Source of the DNA: Gracilaria domingensis
Taxonomy: Eukaryota; Rhodophyta; Florideophyceae; Gracilariales; Gracilariaceae
Reading direction: 5' to 3'
Length of the DNA stretch: 64,000 bases
NCBI GenBank assembly: GCA_022539475.1
Contig: VCMS01000169.1
Coordinates: 443,689-507,688, forward strand
Within the stretch, counting starts at the first letter, position 1; every line of letters starts with the position of its first letter. Of the stretch, positions 11,501-22,118 are shown in pieces. The notes under the pieces were generated by a model. The model saw nothing but the letters and a program-made list of their open reading frames with translations, had not been told where the DNA came from and did no database searches. The position numbers and the translations under genes were made by a program.

Positions 11501-11733
11501 CAAGCGATTCTAAAGATCAAATGGCCGTCACTGAGTAGATAATTAGCTGTTCAGAACGGGCCACTTGTCTTTCTTACATACGATTCTATTAAAGAGAGGG
11601 TATCTACACCCTCTCAAGCTCTGTACGGCCTGGCTCTTCTTGGCTGTTCGCTCCAAGGCCTTTGATAATGCCACCATGGTTGCCATTTGCCACAAGTGTG
11701 GCCTTGCAAATCACAACGTTACTTGTCGTTGTT
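8506..11733. other. AT-rich intergenic stretch without recognisable genes
   Basis: This is 3.2 kb of AT-rich sequence. The open frames at 9064-9366, 10386-10646 and 11236-11520 (minus) lack motifs and show no coding-like composition. A pair of inverted 14-bp repeats lies at about 8651-8664 and 9457-9470 and is listed separately. No tRNA or rRNA was seen. Confidence 0.5.
8600..9500. repeat. Possible foldback/MITE-like element with imperfect terminal inverted repeats
   Basis: The sequence GGAACAGCGGTAAA (8651-8664) recurs inverted as TTTACCGCTGTTCC (9457-9470). Further imperfect matching extends outward (CACGTG-containing flanks on both sides). The interior is AT-rich and non-coding, with a small hairpin around 9043-9066. 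A non-autonomous DNA element is the simplest reading; no target-site duplication was established. Confidence 0.35.
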
Positions 11734-13029
11734 CTAATGGCTTTGAAGAACAACTCCGTTCATGTGCACCACAGCCTTACCCTTATCGTGGTTCTTAATT
11801 CCATGCCCTGCCAACAATACTTGCTGCACTGCACAAGACAAGGCATCCCCGTTTGAAACAAAGCCATTGTAACCTCTTCGTCCCTTTAGCCACACGATAC
11901 GGAACCAAAGAGCAAAGCACACTATTTTAAGTCCCAAAAAAATGGCCAAAGCAGCACCAAATGTCACAGTGAACAACCGAGCTTTCACTAGGGTCACATT
12001 CCTTTCGCTTATCCTTTGTACAGTCGAATTGGCTTGCACTCTTTGAAAAACCATAAGCCACGTACTCTTTCGACTCGGATAAAAAAAATCGGCAAGAAAG
12101 GCCATCTGTTTTAGATTCCCATTGTTGCTTATATCGTTTGCACGATAAGACCAAACAATTTCCCTCCTAGTATACGAAAAACATTGGTTCTTTTGGCATC
12201 CTTGACGAAACGATAGATACATAAATCCGTTTAAATCATCGTCTGTTCGAAATGATGCAGCACATCGAGGTGCCCAGTAGTACGAACACCACATCGAAAG
12301 GATACGAAAGGAGCAATTGAAGTAATCATCTTCTTCTGGGACTTGCATTTGCTTGGTCTCATTTTTTGGAAACTCAGACAACACCTCACGAAAATTTATG
12401 TAGCATCCATTAAACAGTTTTTTCGAATCTTCAAACTTCCAAGACATCAAGATCTCTTCCTTGAAACCCCCCGCTGACCACACACATGTAGAATTGGAAA
12501 TGGTTATATTTTGCGGCCATTTAACATCACTTAGGTTATCCAGATTATTCATCCTTGCATACAGTGCGAAGTTCCATACGCCCTTGTAATAGTTTTCGTC
12601 CAAGCATCTTGCATGACTTAGCAATAAAAACGTCGCTGAAACAAACTTTCGATCTGGCGATATATGGTTTCGAAATTCAACGTAGTTTCCTGCAGTAGCA
12701 GGCACAACTTTGTTACCTACGTAAATTGATTGAGTGTGACGTATAGTTGTACCCTCGAACGCAAACCCTCCAGCTGTGAGAAGTGCCACGAACACTAAAC
12801 CAACTACTGCGAGTAAACGATTTAAGAACTCAGGAGATAAACCAGGGTCCATAAAAACAGAAAGTCTTGTTGAATAGAGACGCAGTGGTTTTCGTACATC
12901 ATAGATTTTGTGAAGATTGAAGCAAGAAACCACAACACGAATTAAATGAAAGAAGCACACGGTCAAGAATACCTCGGCAATGCTGTATATGCCGTTCACA
13001 AAATTAGCATTGAGATTGATTTGAAGCAT
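11734..13029 (-). CDS. Three-pass membrane protein with large non-cytoplasmic domain (paralogue of 13455-14900)
   Basis: This is a 431-residue protein starting MLQINLNAN. Hydrophobic segments are at about residues 14-37, 73-94 and 365-388. Between segments two and three lies a domain of about 270 residues rich in Cys and in N-x-S/T sites (for example NSTC, NETK, NCSF, NSTV, NVT), as expected for a lumenal or extracellular glycoprotein region. The divergent neighbour shares the N-terminal layout, the word 'NLHKI' after the first segment, and the 'STRLSV' type motif. I recognise no named family. The frame is uninterrupted and, unlike most of the window, looks functional. It is likely a surface or endomembrane protein of unknown role. 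Confidence 0.65.
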   Translation of the reverse strand: MLQINLNANFVNGIYSIAEVFLTVCFFHLIRVVVSCFNLHKIYDVRKPLRLYSTRLSVFMDPGLSPEFLNRLLAVVGLVFVALLTAGGFAFEGTTIRHTQSIYVGNKVVPATAGNYVEFRNHISPDRKFVSATFLLLSHARCLDENYYKGVWNFALYARMNNLDNLSDVKWPQNITISNSTCVWSAGGFKEEILMSWKFEDSKKLFNGCYINFREVLSEFPKNETKQMQVPEEDDYFNCSFRILSMWCSYYWAPRCAASFRTDDDLNGFMYLSFRQGCQKNQCFSYTRREIVWSYRANDISNNGNLKQMAFLADFFYPSRKSTWLMVFQRVQANSTVQRISERNVTLVKARLFTVTFGAALAIFLGLKIVCFALWFRIVWLKGRRGYNGFVSNGDALSCAVQQVLLAGHGIKNHDKGKAVVHMNGVVLQSH

Positions 13030-13454
13030 TCTGTGAACTAGATCTGGCGCAATGAATGCTATACTTTAACAATTTGAGCTGGAAATGTTCGCAACCTGGT
13101 GAATGGAATGTGCTCTACTTCATCTTTATATGTCCAAGCCCACGGTCAAATCGATCAGGCAAGTTGCTCAAAATCTCGTGAGGTTTCGCAAAATCTGCAG
13201 TAAGGTAGAAGATTATTTGCATTAAAGTTATAATGTACAGCTGCAATGACATTCCAACTTAACAAAGCGACAACACATGAAGTTCATGTCATGAACTCAA
13301 GATAGAAAATAGTTTGCACTAAACAACATGTTTAACTAGCACAATTGTGCCCGTTTCACCAAAGAAAATAGCCTTCAAAGAGTCTGAGAAGCCGTACTCA
13401 ACTTTGCCCTGGGAACAGTCGCCATTCGTTGAAGCACCGCATGAGAAAGATACT
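13030..13454. promoter_or_regulatory. Shared upstream region of two divergent membrane-protein genes
   Basis: This is a 425-bp AT-rich gap between two head-to-head paralogous genes and is the only space for both promoters. No specific element was identified. The plus-strand gene's frame stays open upstream to 13347, but alignment with its paralogue places the start at ATG 13455. Confidence 0.4.
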
Positions 13455-14900
13455 ATGATAATCGCCATAAACTCAAACGTAGTCAGCGGAATGCACATTA
13501 TTTTCGCTGAAATTCTTCTTCTTGTTCTCTCTTTCGCGATTCAGACGTACATACGATCAACGAACTTGCATAAAATACACAACCTCAAAGAATCTTTAAG
13601 TCTCACAAGCATCAGACTTTCAATTCTAGCAGAATTCGGGATCACGTCGAAGAAAACAGCCATCTTCACATCGTTGTTGGGCTGTTGTGTGTTGCTGCTC
13701 AACATCGTAGGCAGTTTTGCGATCGATGGAAGATCAAGAATGGCAACAAACTTCGCCAATGCAAAGATAGTCGTTTTGATTTCAAACGAGTCTAGTGATG
13801 GAATCGATTTCACCAAGCATGTTTCTGCAGATGGTTCGAGAGTTTCCGGGTCATACATTTTAGCTCACACCGTGTGGAGTTGCACTCGCATAAACGAAAC
13901 CAACGTGATAAATTATCCCGCTGTGGGCAGCTTCGAAGATATTGATCGTATCGCATACAATTTAAAAGATCCTTTTAACATCACGTGTGCATTTGAAAAA
14001 AATGGGTTCGTTTCAACATCCGTTACTGACCCTCAAACCTTTTACATGTACGAGGACAATGAGAAAGAGAGCAATGTATCAGATACGGACGAGATCACTG
14101 AGCCCTGTCCGTATCGTTTGGACGAGTTTCCCACAAACTACGGTATAAAACAAGTGAATGTGAGTTATGAAGCTGGGAACTGTGAAGGAACCGACATCTT
14201 AGAAGCTTGGTGTGGAAATTTAGCCCTTCAACTGTGCGTTTGGTATCTTCGAAAAGGTGAAAGGTATTTCATGCAAGCCTATGTAGCAGAGGGGCCGGAT
14301 CTAGCCTGGTTTGATGAGCTGCCACTTTCTAAAGCTCTGACACGTCAAACATTACAATCAGTAATATTTTTGCTCTCAACTGGGGTGGAGAGGTCATTGT
14401 TTCACGCTCTAGGTATGACAAGAGTGAGGATCAAGCGAAACATGTCAGTCGAAGTACTTGCCGGCGAAGTGCAGGAAACAGTTGTGCTTGTCTCTCTAAT
14501 GGTATGCACTGCTGGAGTGGTGACAGTGGTCACCGGTCTTATGAGCTTGGTTTCTTTTTGGCAATGGAGGCATAATGTGGTGAAACGGGGTCTGAAGGGA
14601 AAGAATGCCTTCCAAAGCGCTACAGATCTCATTCAAGTAGCCGCAACGGTTGCTCAAGGCGAAGAAGATTTTGCCTCCTCTGCAGCCTTGTCCGTCGGTG
14701 TTTATGGCGACAAGCCGCGTGTTGGTCCCGTGGCGGAAACGAACATTGGCGATCCAGAGATTCAAGAGGAAATGGTTGAGGGCAGGTGGAGACGACGGGG
14801 GGAACTTAAAGTGAGTATTTTTTCGCACCAAGGAGCCGAATCGATAGAAGAACGCCTGCCGCCACCAACTACATGTGGGGAAGTTTCTCAACAAGAGTAG
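13455..14900 (+). CDS. Three-pass membrane protein, divergent paralogue of 11734-13029
   Basis: The start at ATG 13455 (MIIAINSNVVSG) is chosen because it aligns with MLQINLNANFVNG of the neighbour. The protein has 481 residues. Hydrophobic segments are at about residues 14-34 (IIFAEILLLVLSFAI), 72-94 (LLGCCVLLLNIVGSFAI) and 333-360 (VLVSLMVCTAGVVTVVTG). A Cys- and Asn-glycosylation-site-rich domain lies between segments two and three, and a cytoplasmic-type hydrophilic tail of about 110 residues follows. The motif 'NLHKIHNLKESLSL' parallels the neighbour's NLHKIYDVRKPLRL. The two arose by inverted duplication and have diverged strongly. The function is unknown; the frame is intact. Confidence 0.65.
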   Translation: MIIAINSNVVSGMHIIFAEILLLVLSFAIQTYIRSTNLHKIHNLKESLSLTSIRLSILAEFGITSKKTAIFTSLLGCCVLLLNIVGSFAIDGRSRMATNFANAKIVVLISNESSDGIDFTKHVSADGSRVSGSYILAHTVWSCTRINETNVINYPAVGSFEDIDRIAYNLKDPFNITCAFEKNGFVSTSVTDPQTFYMYEDNEKESNVSDTDEITEPCPYRLDEFPTNYGIKQVNVSYEAGNCEGTDILEAWCGNLALQLCVWYLRKGERYFMQAYVAEGPDLAWFDELPLSKALTRQTLQSVIFLLSTGVERSLFHALGMTRVRIKRNMSVEVLAGEVQETVVLVSLMVCTAGVVTVVTGLMSLVSFWQWRHNVVKRGLKGKNAFQSATDLIQVAATVAQGEEDFASSAALSVGVYGDKPRVGPVAETNIGDPEIQEEMVEGRWRRRGELKVSIFSHQGAESIEERLPPPTTCGEVSQQE

Positions 14901-15029
14901 GTTGTCGCTGGTTTTTGGGTAATGTAGTATTTTTAGTTCCGTAACACTATCCTTATTGTGGATCGATAAGCTATCGCGGACGATGGGAGATATGGAGGAA
15001 GATTTGTAGGGGGTTCTGTTGAGTGCCTT

Positions 15030-15860
15030 TCTTATTGTACGACGGGTTGTGTCGCGACGGCTGTTGATGGTCAGAGTTCTAGAAGGTCGTTGATTACCGT
15101 CGTGCTCTCATCCTGCAGTGAACGCCTCCCGTGAGGCCTTTCGGCGCCTGTGTGCCGTTCTAACTGTCACCCCTCGACATGGGTGCTGTTCTACGACACT
15201 GACGACCCCGCCACGGTCGTGAGCGCCCGCCTACCGCGGGAGTTAGAGCCGCCACCGTACGCAATAAACACAGTCTCTGCTTGCGTCTCTACACCTGTCG
15301 GGAATCGGCTCGAATCGATCGATTGCAGTCAACCCAATCGCAATCAGCGATATATTGCTTCGTACGAAGCAACACCTCGTAGACAGCGACAGCTAGATCG
15401 AAGTCGAAGTAGTTTTCATGCTTCTTCGGTCTCTTTTATCAAATAATCTCCACGTTAGTATCGTGCAAGAGTATATTACGGAGGAACGAGAGGCGGTCAC
15501 TGCATGCAAAGGAGATATTTGCATGGAGAGGTGATCTACCGTCGTATCTCTGAATCTAATATATCTCTTGGATTTGTTCATTGCGGTGGGAAGGGGTACA
15601 GCTGCTGTTGATGCCAAAGTGTTCCACAAAGTCGTTGGTTATCGTCATGGTCTCATTTGCAGCAAACGCCTTCGGTGATGTTCGGCGCTTTTTCGCCATT
15701 CTGACTACCCCCATCGCCATGAGTGCTGGTCTACGACAATGGAGACCCAGACCCTTTCAGCGTCGACCTAAAGCGATTGTTACGGACGATCTTTGACGCA
15801 ATAAACGTAGTACATGTACATGCTTGCATCTTTACATAAGCAAGCATAGATTGAGAATTT
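15030..15860 (+). repeat. Two degenerate direct repeats (about 15050-15300 and 15600-15850), LTR-like
   Basis: Both copies show, in the same order: GCTGTTGATG; GTCGTTG.TTA.CGTC.TG.TCTCAT; CAGC/TG.AACGCCT; a block ending in TCTACGACA; and GCAATAAAC followed by a pyrimidine-rich CTTGC tract. The shared AATAAA near the end and the direct orientation fit old LTRs, or a tandem duplication, around a short residual interior (about 300 bp). No protein-coding remnant was seen between them. Confidence 0.4.
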
Positions 15861-15903
15861 ACACCCATCTCAGCTTCTTTTTCCACATTCTTTACTTGCA
15901 TCC

Positions 15904-17127
15904 TCAAACAGAAATCAGTAGATCTTTCAGAGCCGTTAGCTCATCCTTTCGCAAACGTGGTATTATCGTGCACTTCTTTGCATATTCAAACCTTTCTGTG
16001 ACATCGCCAAGAATATGTTTCTTCAAAGCAATGGAATAAAACTTTTCCGTATCCTGAGGCATCCCGTGTTCTTTCCATACGTTCATGTAGTTCGTCATAT
16101 CAGCTGCTTTTATACCTGGAGGCACTGCAATGTTTCTCGCTAAACTGTTAATATCAAGAATTGGAAAGCCAATGCGCGCTTCTCCCCAATCAATCAAGGA
16201 ATAAGAATTGTCCGTATCTTTCTCTCTTCTCTTGATGATATTCCCAGGATGTGTGTCTCCATGCACAATTGATAAGGGATAACGTCCTTCCTCATGTATT
16301 TCTCTCATCCAATCAAACAGTTTACGCACGTGTTCATCCAGCTTATTCTCATCTCCTTCTCTCTTCAACGAAAATTCTTCAAGCTCCAACAAACTTTGTC
16401 GCACGTTTTTATCATCGAACATCGCCTTCATCCTTCGAAGAAGACATTCCACTGACTCAAAGGCTATACCAGCTTCTTTCAGTTCTTCAATATGCCGAAT
16501 GGAAGCAACCTGTGCTCTTGCAAGCAACTCTGAAACAATATTGTAGTCTTCCAGCGACATAATATCCTCTAATGACTGCCCATAGTCTTCCATCAACATC
16601 CATTCCAGAGGCTCGCACACATATATCGGTTTCCGGGCGATATACGGAGCTATACTTGCAATCTTTGCCGTAACTTTCCCCTCTCGATCGTTACTGGCCT
16701 TCAAGAGCACTCTACCTTTGTTAGTTTCAGCTCGGAGTAAAATCGAATGCGACGCGCACCGATACTGTTGAAACGCATTCTTCAAGATATAACCACTTCG
16801 TTGGAGCACCAACTTTGCACCTTCAATATTATACTCGTGCCAGCCTGGTATTTCCCATGGGCGAGCCCTTCTAGACTCTTCTCTCCACAGTGTAACCAAG
16901 GCGGAATTTACACAAATTTGCCGAGCCCATGGTGATTTGTCTTCCTGTAGTATATCACTCACTTGGTCAATGCTCATCCATTCGTACTCTTTGAATTTTG
17001 GGGGCGCGGGCGTATGAGGGTTGCTTTTGGTGGGAGCAAGGGGAGAGGTACAGTGAAACAGAGCATTATGAGGGGTCGGAAATGTATCGAGATACAACTC
17101 GCTAATTGTGGTGTACAAGAACACCAT
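15904..17127 (-). pseudogene. Nudix-like / aminoglycoside-phosphotransferase-like fusion, 5'-truncated by a retroelement
   Basis: The long C-terminal domain is an APH/choline-kinase-type fold. It has 'LLKAS' near the Lys region, 'MLMEDYGQSL' at the hinge, the catalytic loop 'HGDTHPGNI' (HxDxxxxN) and the metal-binding 'IDWGEA'. The extreme N-terminus reads 'FKEYEWMSIDQVSDIL', resembling the C-terminal end of Nudix hydrolases. The first part of the Nudix domain is missing because a gypsy element begins about 30 bp beyond the ORF start (about 17160). The residual frame is open for 407 codons, but a native start and promoter are not visible. A small-molecule kinase with a nucleotide-hydrolase partner domain is likely; substrate unknown. 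The Nudix part is the weaker call. Confidence 0.65.
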
Positions 17128-17159
17128 CTCGTAAAATGTACCACACAGCTCTGCAAGAC

Positions 17160-20100
17160 TCTTCTGGAAACAATAAACCTATACGTTCACAACCTTATGG
17201 AGCGGGCCCTAGAGCACGACAGATCGAACTTGACAACGTTCAAGAGATGCTCCAATCCGGAGTAATTTCCCCACCGCAATCCGAATGGGCTAGTCCAGTT
17301 GTGCTGGCACCAAAACCTGGAGGTGAACTCCGATTCTGTATTGACTACCGCATGTTGAACGCAATTACCATTCGCGACTCGTATCCCATTCCACGTATGG
17401 ATGAATGCTTAGATCCCTTGGAGAAGCCAAGCTGTTTACCACGTTGGATTGTAACTCCGGGTATTGGCAAATACCTGTAGCTCCGGAATATCGGGAGAAG
17501 ACCACTTTCACCTCTCACGCCGGTACGTACATGTTTAATCGAATGCGTTTTGGATTAATGAACGGCCCCGCTACGTTCCAGAGGACTATTGATATCATTC
17601 TCTCCCGGTATCGATGGCGCTCGTGCCTAGTATATCTAGACGACGTCATCATATTCTCGAAAGATTTCGAAAGTCATGTGCAAGACGTACGGCGTATCCT
17701 CACTGCGCTCAAAGATGCAGGGCTTTCCCTGAAACTGAAGAAATGCAAGTTCTTTTCGGACTCGGTCGAGTACCTCGGGCATGTTGTCCGGCCTGGCATA
17801 CTCGCGGTGCAGACAACGAATATAATTGCTGTATCGATGGCTAAGCCACCCACCACCAAGACCGAGCTCCGCTCGTTCCTTGGTATGTGTAACGTTTATC
17901 GACAATTTTCGAAGGTTTTGCAAAGATTGCAGGTCCTTTGAACCGCTTACTGCAGAAGGGTAACCCCGATTTGCTTCCAGAATTTGAGAAAAATCAGGTA
18001 GCAGCTTTCAATAGGCTGAAGGCAGCTTTGGTATCTCCACCAATCCTCAAGCTTCCACGACAAGGACTACAGTATTCCCTGGGTACTGATGCATCTCAGG
18101 GCCAAATTGGCTGTACCTTACTCCAGACCCATGAAGACGGAAACGGCTATCCAATTGGATGTTGGAGTCGTCAGCTTAATAATGCTGAAAGGAACTATTC
18201 CGTTCCAGAAAAAGAATGCCGCGCCAGTGTGTGGGCGATAATGACTCTTCGTCTTTACCTTGAGCGAGAAAGCTTTATCATTTACATTGACCATCACGCA
18301 TTACGATTACTAATGAACCTAACCGATGCCACTAGTCGGCTAGCACGCTGACGTCTCCGTCTCTCGGAATTCCATTTCGAAGTACGATACCTCAAGGGCG
18401 TGAAAAACCTCTTAAGAAATGCACTCAGCAGGCTTCAGACAGAAGGAGGAACTACAACTCAAATAGATGAGGAGATCCCGTGTTTTTTCCTAGAAGATAC
18501 GGAAGACGAAGCCCACACTTACGAATCTTCAGATGAATTGGATCCAATCCTGGCTACTCGCGACCCAGCGCATACACCTGAAGCTATTTCAGTGGAAGAA
18601 ATCTTCCGCCAGCAATGTCGAGATGAATACTGCCGCTCCCTTTGCTCTCGTCTTGAGAAGGGGGAAAGGGTAGGAACGTTCCGTTTCCTTCGCAACGAAG
18701 AGGGTTTTCTTTGTCGTCGATCTTCGCTTGACGGAGCTTTACAGATTGTTGTACCGGATTGTCTTCGGAACAGAATCTTGTACCTAGGACATCACCTGGC
18801 CACTGCAGGGCACCCAGGTGGACGTCGAATGTTCTACACCCTTCGTCAGAAGTATTATTGGCCATCAATGTCGATGGAATGCTACGCAACGGTTCAGGCA
18901 TGTCCTGATTGCGCGAAATCCCGAATGAAATTACGTCCTCACAACAACTACCTGAAGTTGTTCCCAGCCTCAAGACCACTCGAGTACATCTCGATTGATA
19001 TATTTGGAGAACTTCCGAGAACCGAGCGAGGGAGCCGTTACCTGCTGGTGATAACGGATCGTTACTCAAAGCTAACAAAGACTGCTCCTCTGAAGAAAAT
19101 CACTGCAGCAGGTGTAGCGCAAGCTTCCATTACGAATAGGGTGTTCGTATACGGACCCCCAGCATATTTACTTTCTGAAAATGGAAGTCAGTTCACCTCA
19201 AAGTTCTTCCTTGCAGTATGCAAGACTCTCCATGTGAACAATCTGTTCACCACGGCATACCACCCACAGACCAACGGTCAGGTGGAACGGTTCAACAGGA
19301 CCATACTGTCGGCATTACGTCACTACTTGAATGGCAATCAGTCGGACTGGGACCTCTTCACCGACCCGTTGACGTTCGGATATAACACTATTGTCTCGAG
19401 GATGACAGGTCTCACTCCCTTCCAACTCGTTTTATCACGAGCACCAGAGCCTCTATCGATTCAGAGTCGACCGTCTCTAGAACCTCCAGTCTCTCCGGCT
19501 GAGTTCAAGTCGAAATTTCTGCGCCGATTAAGGGCTTTGATGAAATCTTCAGGCAAAAAACTTCGTGAAGGACAAGCTCGTTATAAACGAGATTTTGATC
19601 AGAGGGTAAGGTCTCCCCTGCCGAAGCTGCACATTAATGACCACGTGTACGTGGAAAGAGAATCAGCTCTGAGAGACGCTGAACGTAAGGGACGTAGCCG
19701 CGTCCTCACCAAGCTTGCACCAAAAGGTGAGGGACCCTTTCCAGTAGTGAAACTGGATTCATATACCGTCACCGTCAGGAGGGAAGACGGAATGTTTGAC
19801 CGAGTCTCGCTAGACAGAGTTTCTAGAGCCCCCACGACAAGGGTAACCCAGCAACAACCACCCTCAGATTCGGAAAGCACAGATGAGGGACAACCTCCAA
19901 AACCTAGGTCCGTGACACGGGGATCCTCCCATTTGGACAACCCACGTGTTACAAATATCGCAAAGGGAGCTTTAGAAGCCACCGCAGAGCTTCTCCCATC
20001 TCAGAGCCCATTTCAATCTGAGAAGGGGGACAAAACCTCTGCCTCAATAGAAGAAGAGCCAAGCAGCACCATAAGAATCATTGGTTCCTACGTGGTGGAT

Positions 20101-20300
20101 AAGATACTCGACTTTGATCGAGATGAGGATGATAACCCATTATTTGAAATAAGGTGGTACGAATACTCTCCAGAAGCTACCAGCTGGCAGCCTCCGGAAC
20201 ACATCGCGTGCAACTTGCTCAAACGCTTTTGCAAGAAGCGAAAGATTTCTATGAAAGATATTCAACACCATCCTGAAATGGAGTAAAATGAAGATTCAGA
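17160..20300 (+). mobile_element. Decayed Ty3/gypsy chromovirus, pol only
   Basis: Reverse transcriptase, RNase H, integrase and a C-terminal chromodomain follow in the order typical of Ty3/gypsy (Metaviridae) chromoviruses. Gag and protease are absent; the element begins abruptly inside the RT linker next to the truncated APH-like gene. No LTR was identified on either side. It meets a second gypsy element tail-to-tail at about 20300-20373. Confidence 0.8.
17163..20286 (+). pseudogene. Gypsy pol: RT, RNase H, integrase, chromodomain
   Basis: The RT shows 'ELRFCIDYRMLN', 'DCNSGYWQI', 'FGLMNGPATFQR' and the catalytic 'VYLDDVIIFS'. RNase H shows 'YSLGTDASQG'. Integrase has an HHCC zinc region (GHHLATAGH ... 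CPDCAKS) and the core residues in 'IDIFGELP', 'SENGSQFTS' and 'NGQVERFNR'. The last about 60 residues (GSYVVDKILDF ... WYEYSPEATSWQP) form a chromodomain, which in these elements guides integration to heterochromatin. Breaks: a frameshift near 17400-17450 inside RT, another near 17930, and TGA at 18349-18351 where relatives usually have Trp. From 18400 to 20286 the frame is intact. Not functional as it stands. Confidence 0.85.
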
Positions 20301-20372
20301 AAAGCATTTTTACTTAAAGCACACTTGTTGTGTTGCCCCTACTCTCCTAGCGAGAGAAAGCTCTCACAGACT

Positions 20373-22118
20373 CTACTCGGCGTTAGTGAGATCAACCTCG
20401 CCCATTGGGTCCTCGGCGTCATGCAAAAGAGCTGGGGAGGCCAGCCCAGTTTCATGCTGTGGTGGGATAGTTCCGTGTTCCTGATCCGGTCCTCCCTGAT
20501 CATTCCACGGGACACGATTCGCGCCTTCGCGAAGGAATTCGGCCTCAGCAACCAGCATGGTTTCCCAGCTGAACTTTACCCATGTACCAGAAGTGTGAGT
20601 CCCGTCGTCATAGCCCCGCCCCGGCGAGTAATTGCTGGCACGCTCGTTACGACGAATAGTCGGTGCACGACTCTCTGGCACTCGACGCCAGTCGACATCA
20701 TCATGCTGCGAAACGCAACGCAGAAGCTCCCGATAACGACGCTTTCCACTCAAGACGAAGGAAAGATTCATGTCTTCTATGTCGCGGAGCAGAGCTTTTG
20801 GGATAACCCTGAGTCTACTTTGGGCTGCGTCCCAGAGGAACCTTTTCGCAACCAATGCAACCCACTCGGAAAGAAAGAGTGCGGATAATCCAGACCTTGG
20901 GTTCTGGACTAGTTCAAATCCCTGGTAGGTAACCACGGGTGGGAGTTCAACTCTCATATCGATAGGTACTTCATACTCCGAGAACCAACTCGGAACAAGG
21001 ACGTAACGTCGGTCTAGATTATCGCGACGAAACTCGTTCACCTCTACCATCTGGTAGGCAATGAAGCAACCGGTATGGTTACGACAACGGCGCTCGAAGC
21101 GTAGTCCACCCCAGTAACTTTTGGCGGTGTTGGCTTCGCTACGCGACTCGAAGTTCTCCGGAAGAATCAGAGAATTCCACAGCAGCATTCGTGATGCTGG
21201 TTGAAGCCGAGATCCACTCGGGAAGTCACCATTCACAATGGCGTCACGAAGTGCGTCTACATACGCGATCTCGCCTTCGGTGCGATACGCCCAGGTGTCC
21301 ATATCTTGGCGGGCGGGGATGAGCAGTCCGCAAGAAGTGCGGCCGATACGGTTATATACCAGATTCATGAAGTCTCTGGGATTTGTTTCCAGTCGACCCG
21401 CAACGTTCAGCGCGTCTGGCTGAGCAACGATACGCCTCGTCCAGTCACGAGAAAACACTGCCTGCATGGGCAGCCTTCCCGGTAGTAGACGGGCATGATC
21501 CACATACGCCAAAATGGCGTCGCGGTCATGTATACCATGCGCGTAAAACCATGGGAGACGAACGAATAACTCGGCATTAGTCCGAGGGCTTTTCCCTGCC
21601 AGCTCGCGGAGCGTGGGGAGAATAGTTCCGTCAGCCAGACGATACTGCGGGGCTGACGATAGAAGCCTCGAGACGGAAATACTGTAGTACAGATGCATTT
21701 TTATGATGGTAACAATATCGCTCGTGGATGCACGAAGAAAGAAGAGCGCACGTTCACGGCTTTGCAACGGCTGCGCAACAACAGATCTCTTATCCGCCAT
21801 ACGTAGGATATCCAGAGCGCGCTGAAAAGTAGCGGGGGCATTCGTCAGCCCGAATGTCATACGCTTGAAGCGGTATAACCCTGAATGACAGGTGAAGGCT
21901 GTCTTATCACGGTCTTCCGCACGAACGGGTACTTGCCAGTATCCCCAGTTTGCATCCAACGTGGAGAACATGGTCGCGTCGCCCAGCGAATCGATATACT
22001 CATCCATACGTGGAACAGGGCACACGTCTTTGACGGTGACATCGTTAGGAGACGATAATCTATGCAAAAACGCCAGGACCCATCGTGTTTCGGATCCAGT
22101 ACATCTGGAGATGCCCAT
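20373..22118 (-). CDS. Chimeric open frame: gypsy RT fragment fused to a long unknown domain
   Basis: Residues about 1-115 are RT: 'VPRMDEYIDSLG', 'LDANWGYWQVPV', 'MTFGLTNAPATFQRALDIL'. The frame then leaves the RT before the catalytic YxDD and continues without a stop for about 460 residues. This part has many Trp, Arg and acidic residues and ends in a disordered Pro/Gly-rich tail. I recognise no domain in it. It stays open for 581 codons while the neighbouring gag and pol segments are broken every few hundred bases. It could be a captured host or transposon ORF joined by deletion. The first ATG-like start lies inside RT, so the native start of the unknown part is uncertain. Confidence 0.5.
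   Translation of the reverse strand: MGISRCTGSETRWVLAFLHRLSSPNDVTVKDVCPVPRMDEYIDSLGDATMFSTLDANWGYWQVPVRAEDRDKTAFTCHSGLYRFKRMTFGLTNAPATFQRALDILRMADKRSVVAQPLQSRERALFFLRASTSDIVTIIKMHLYYSISVSRLLSSAPQYRLADGTILPTLRELAGKSPRTNAELFVRLPWFYAHGIHDRDAILAYVDHARLLPGRLPMQAVFSRDWTRRIVAQPDALNVAGRLETNPRDFMNLVYNRIGRTSCGLLIPARQDMDTWAYRTEGEIAYVDALRDAIVNGDFPSGSRLQPASRMLLWNSLILPENFESRSEANTAKSYWGGLRFERRCRNHTGCFIAYQMVEVNEFRRDNLDRRYVLVPSWFSEYEVPIDMRVELPPVVTYQGFELVQNPRSGLSALFLSEWVALVAKRFLWDAAQSRLRVIPKALLRDIEDMNLSFVLSGKRRYRELLRCVSQHDDVDWRRVPESRAPTIRRNERASNYSPGRGYDDGTHTSGTWVKFSWETMLVAEAEFLREGANRVPWNDQGGPDQEHGTIPPQHETGLASPALLHDAEDPMGEVDLTNAE

Noticed and set aside
15150-15446. 98-codon plus frame in the LTR-like repeat
   Set aside because: Falls within a degenerate repeat and is not preserved in the second repeat copy.
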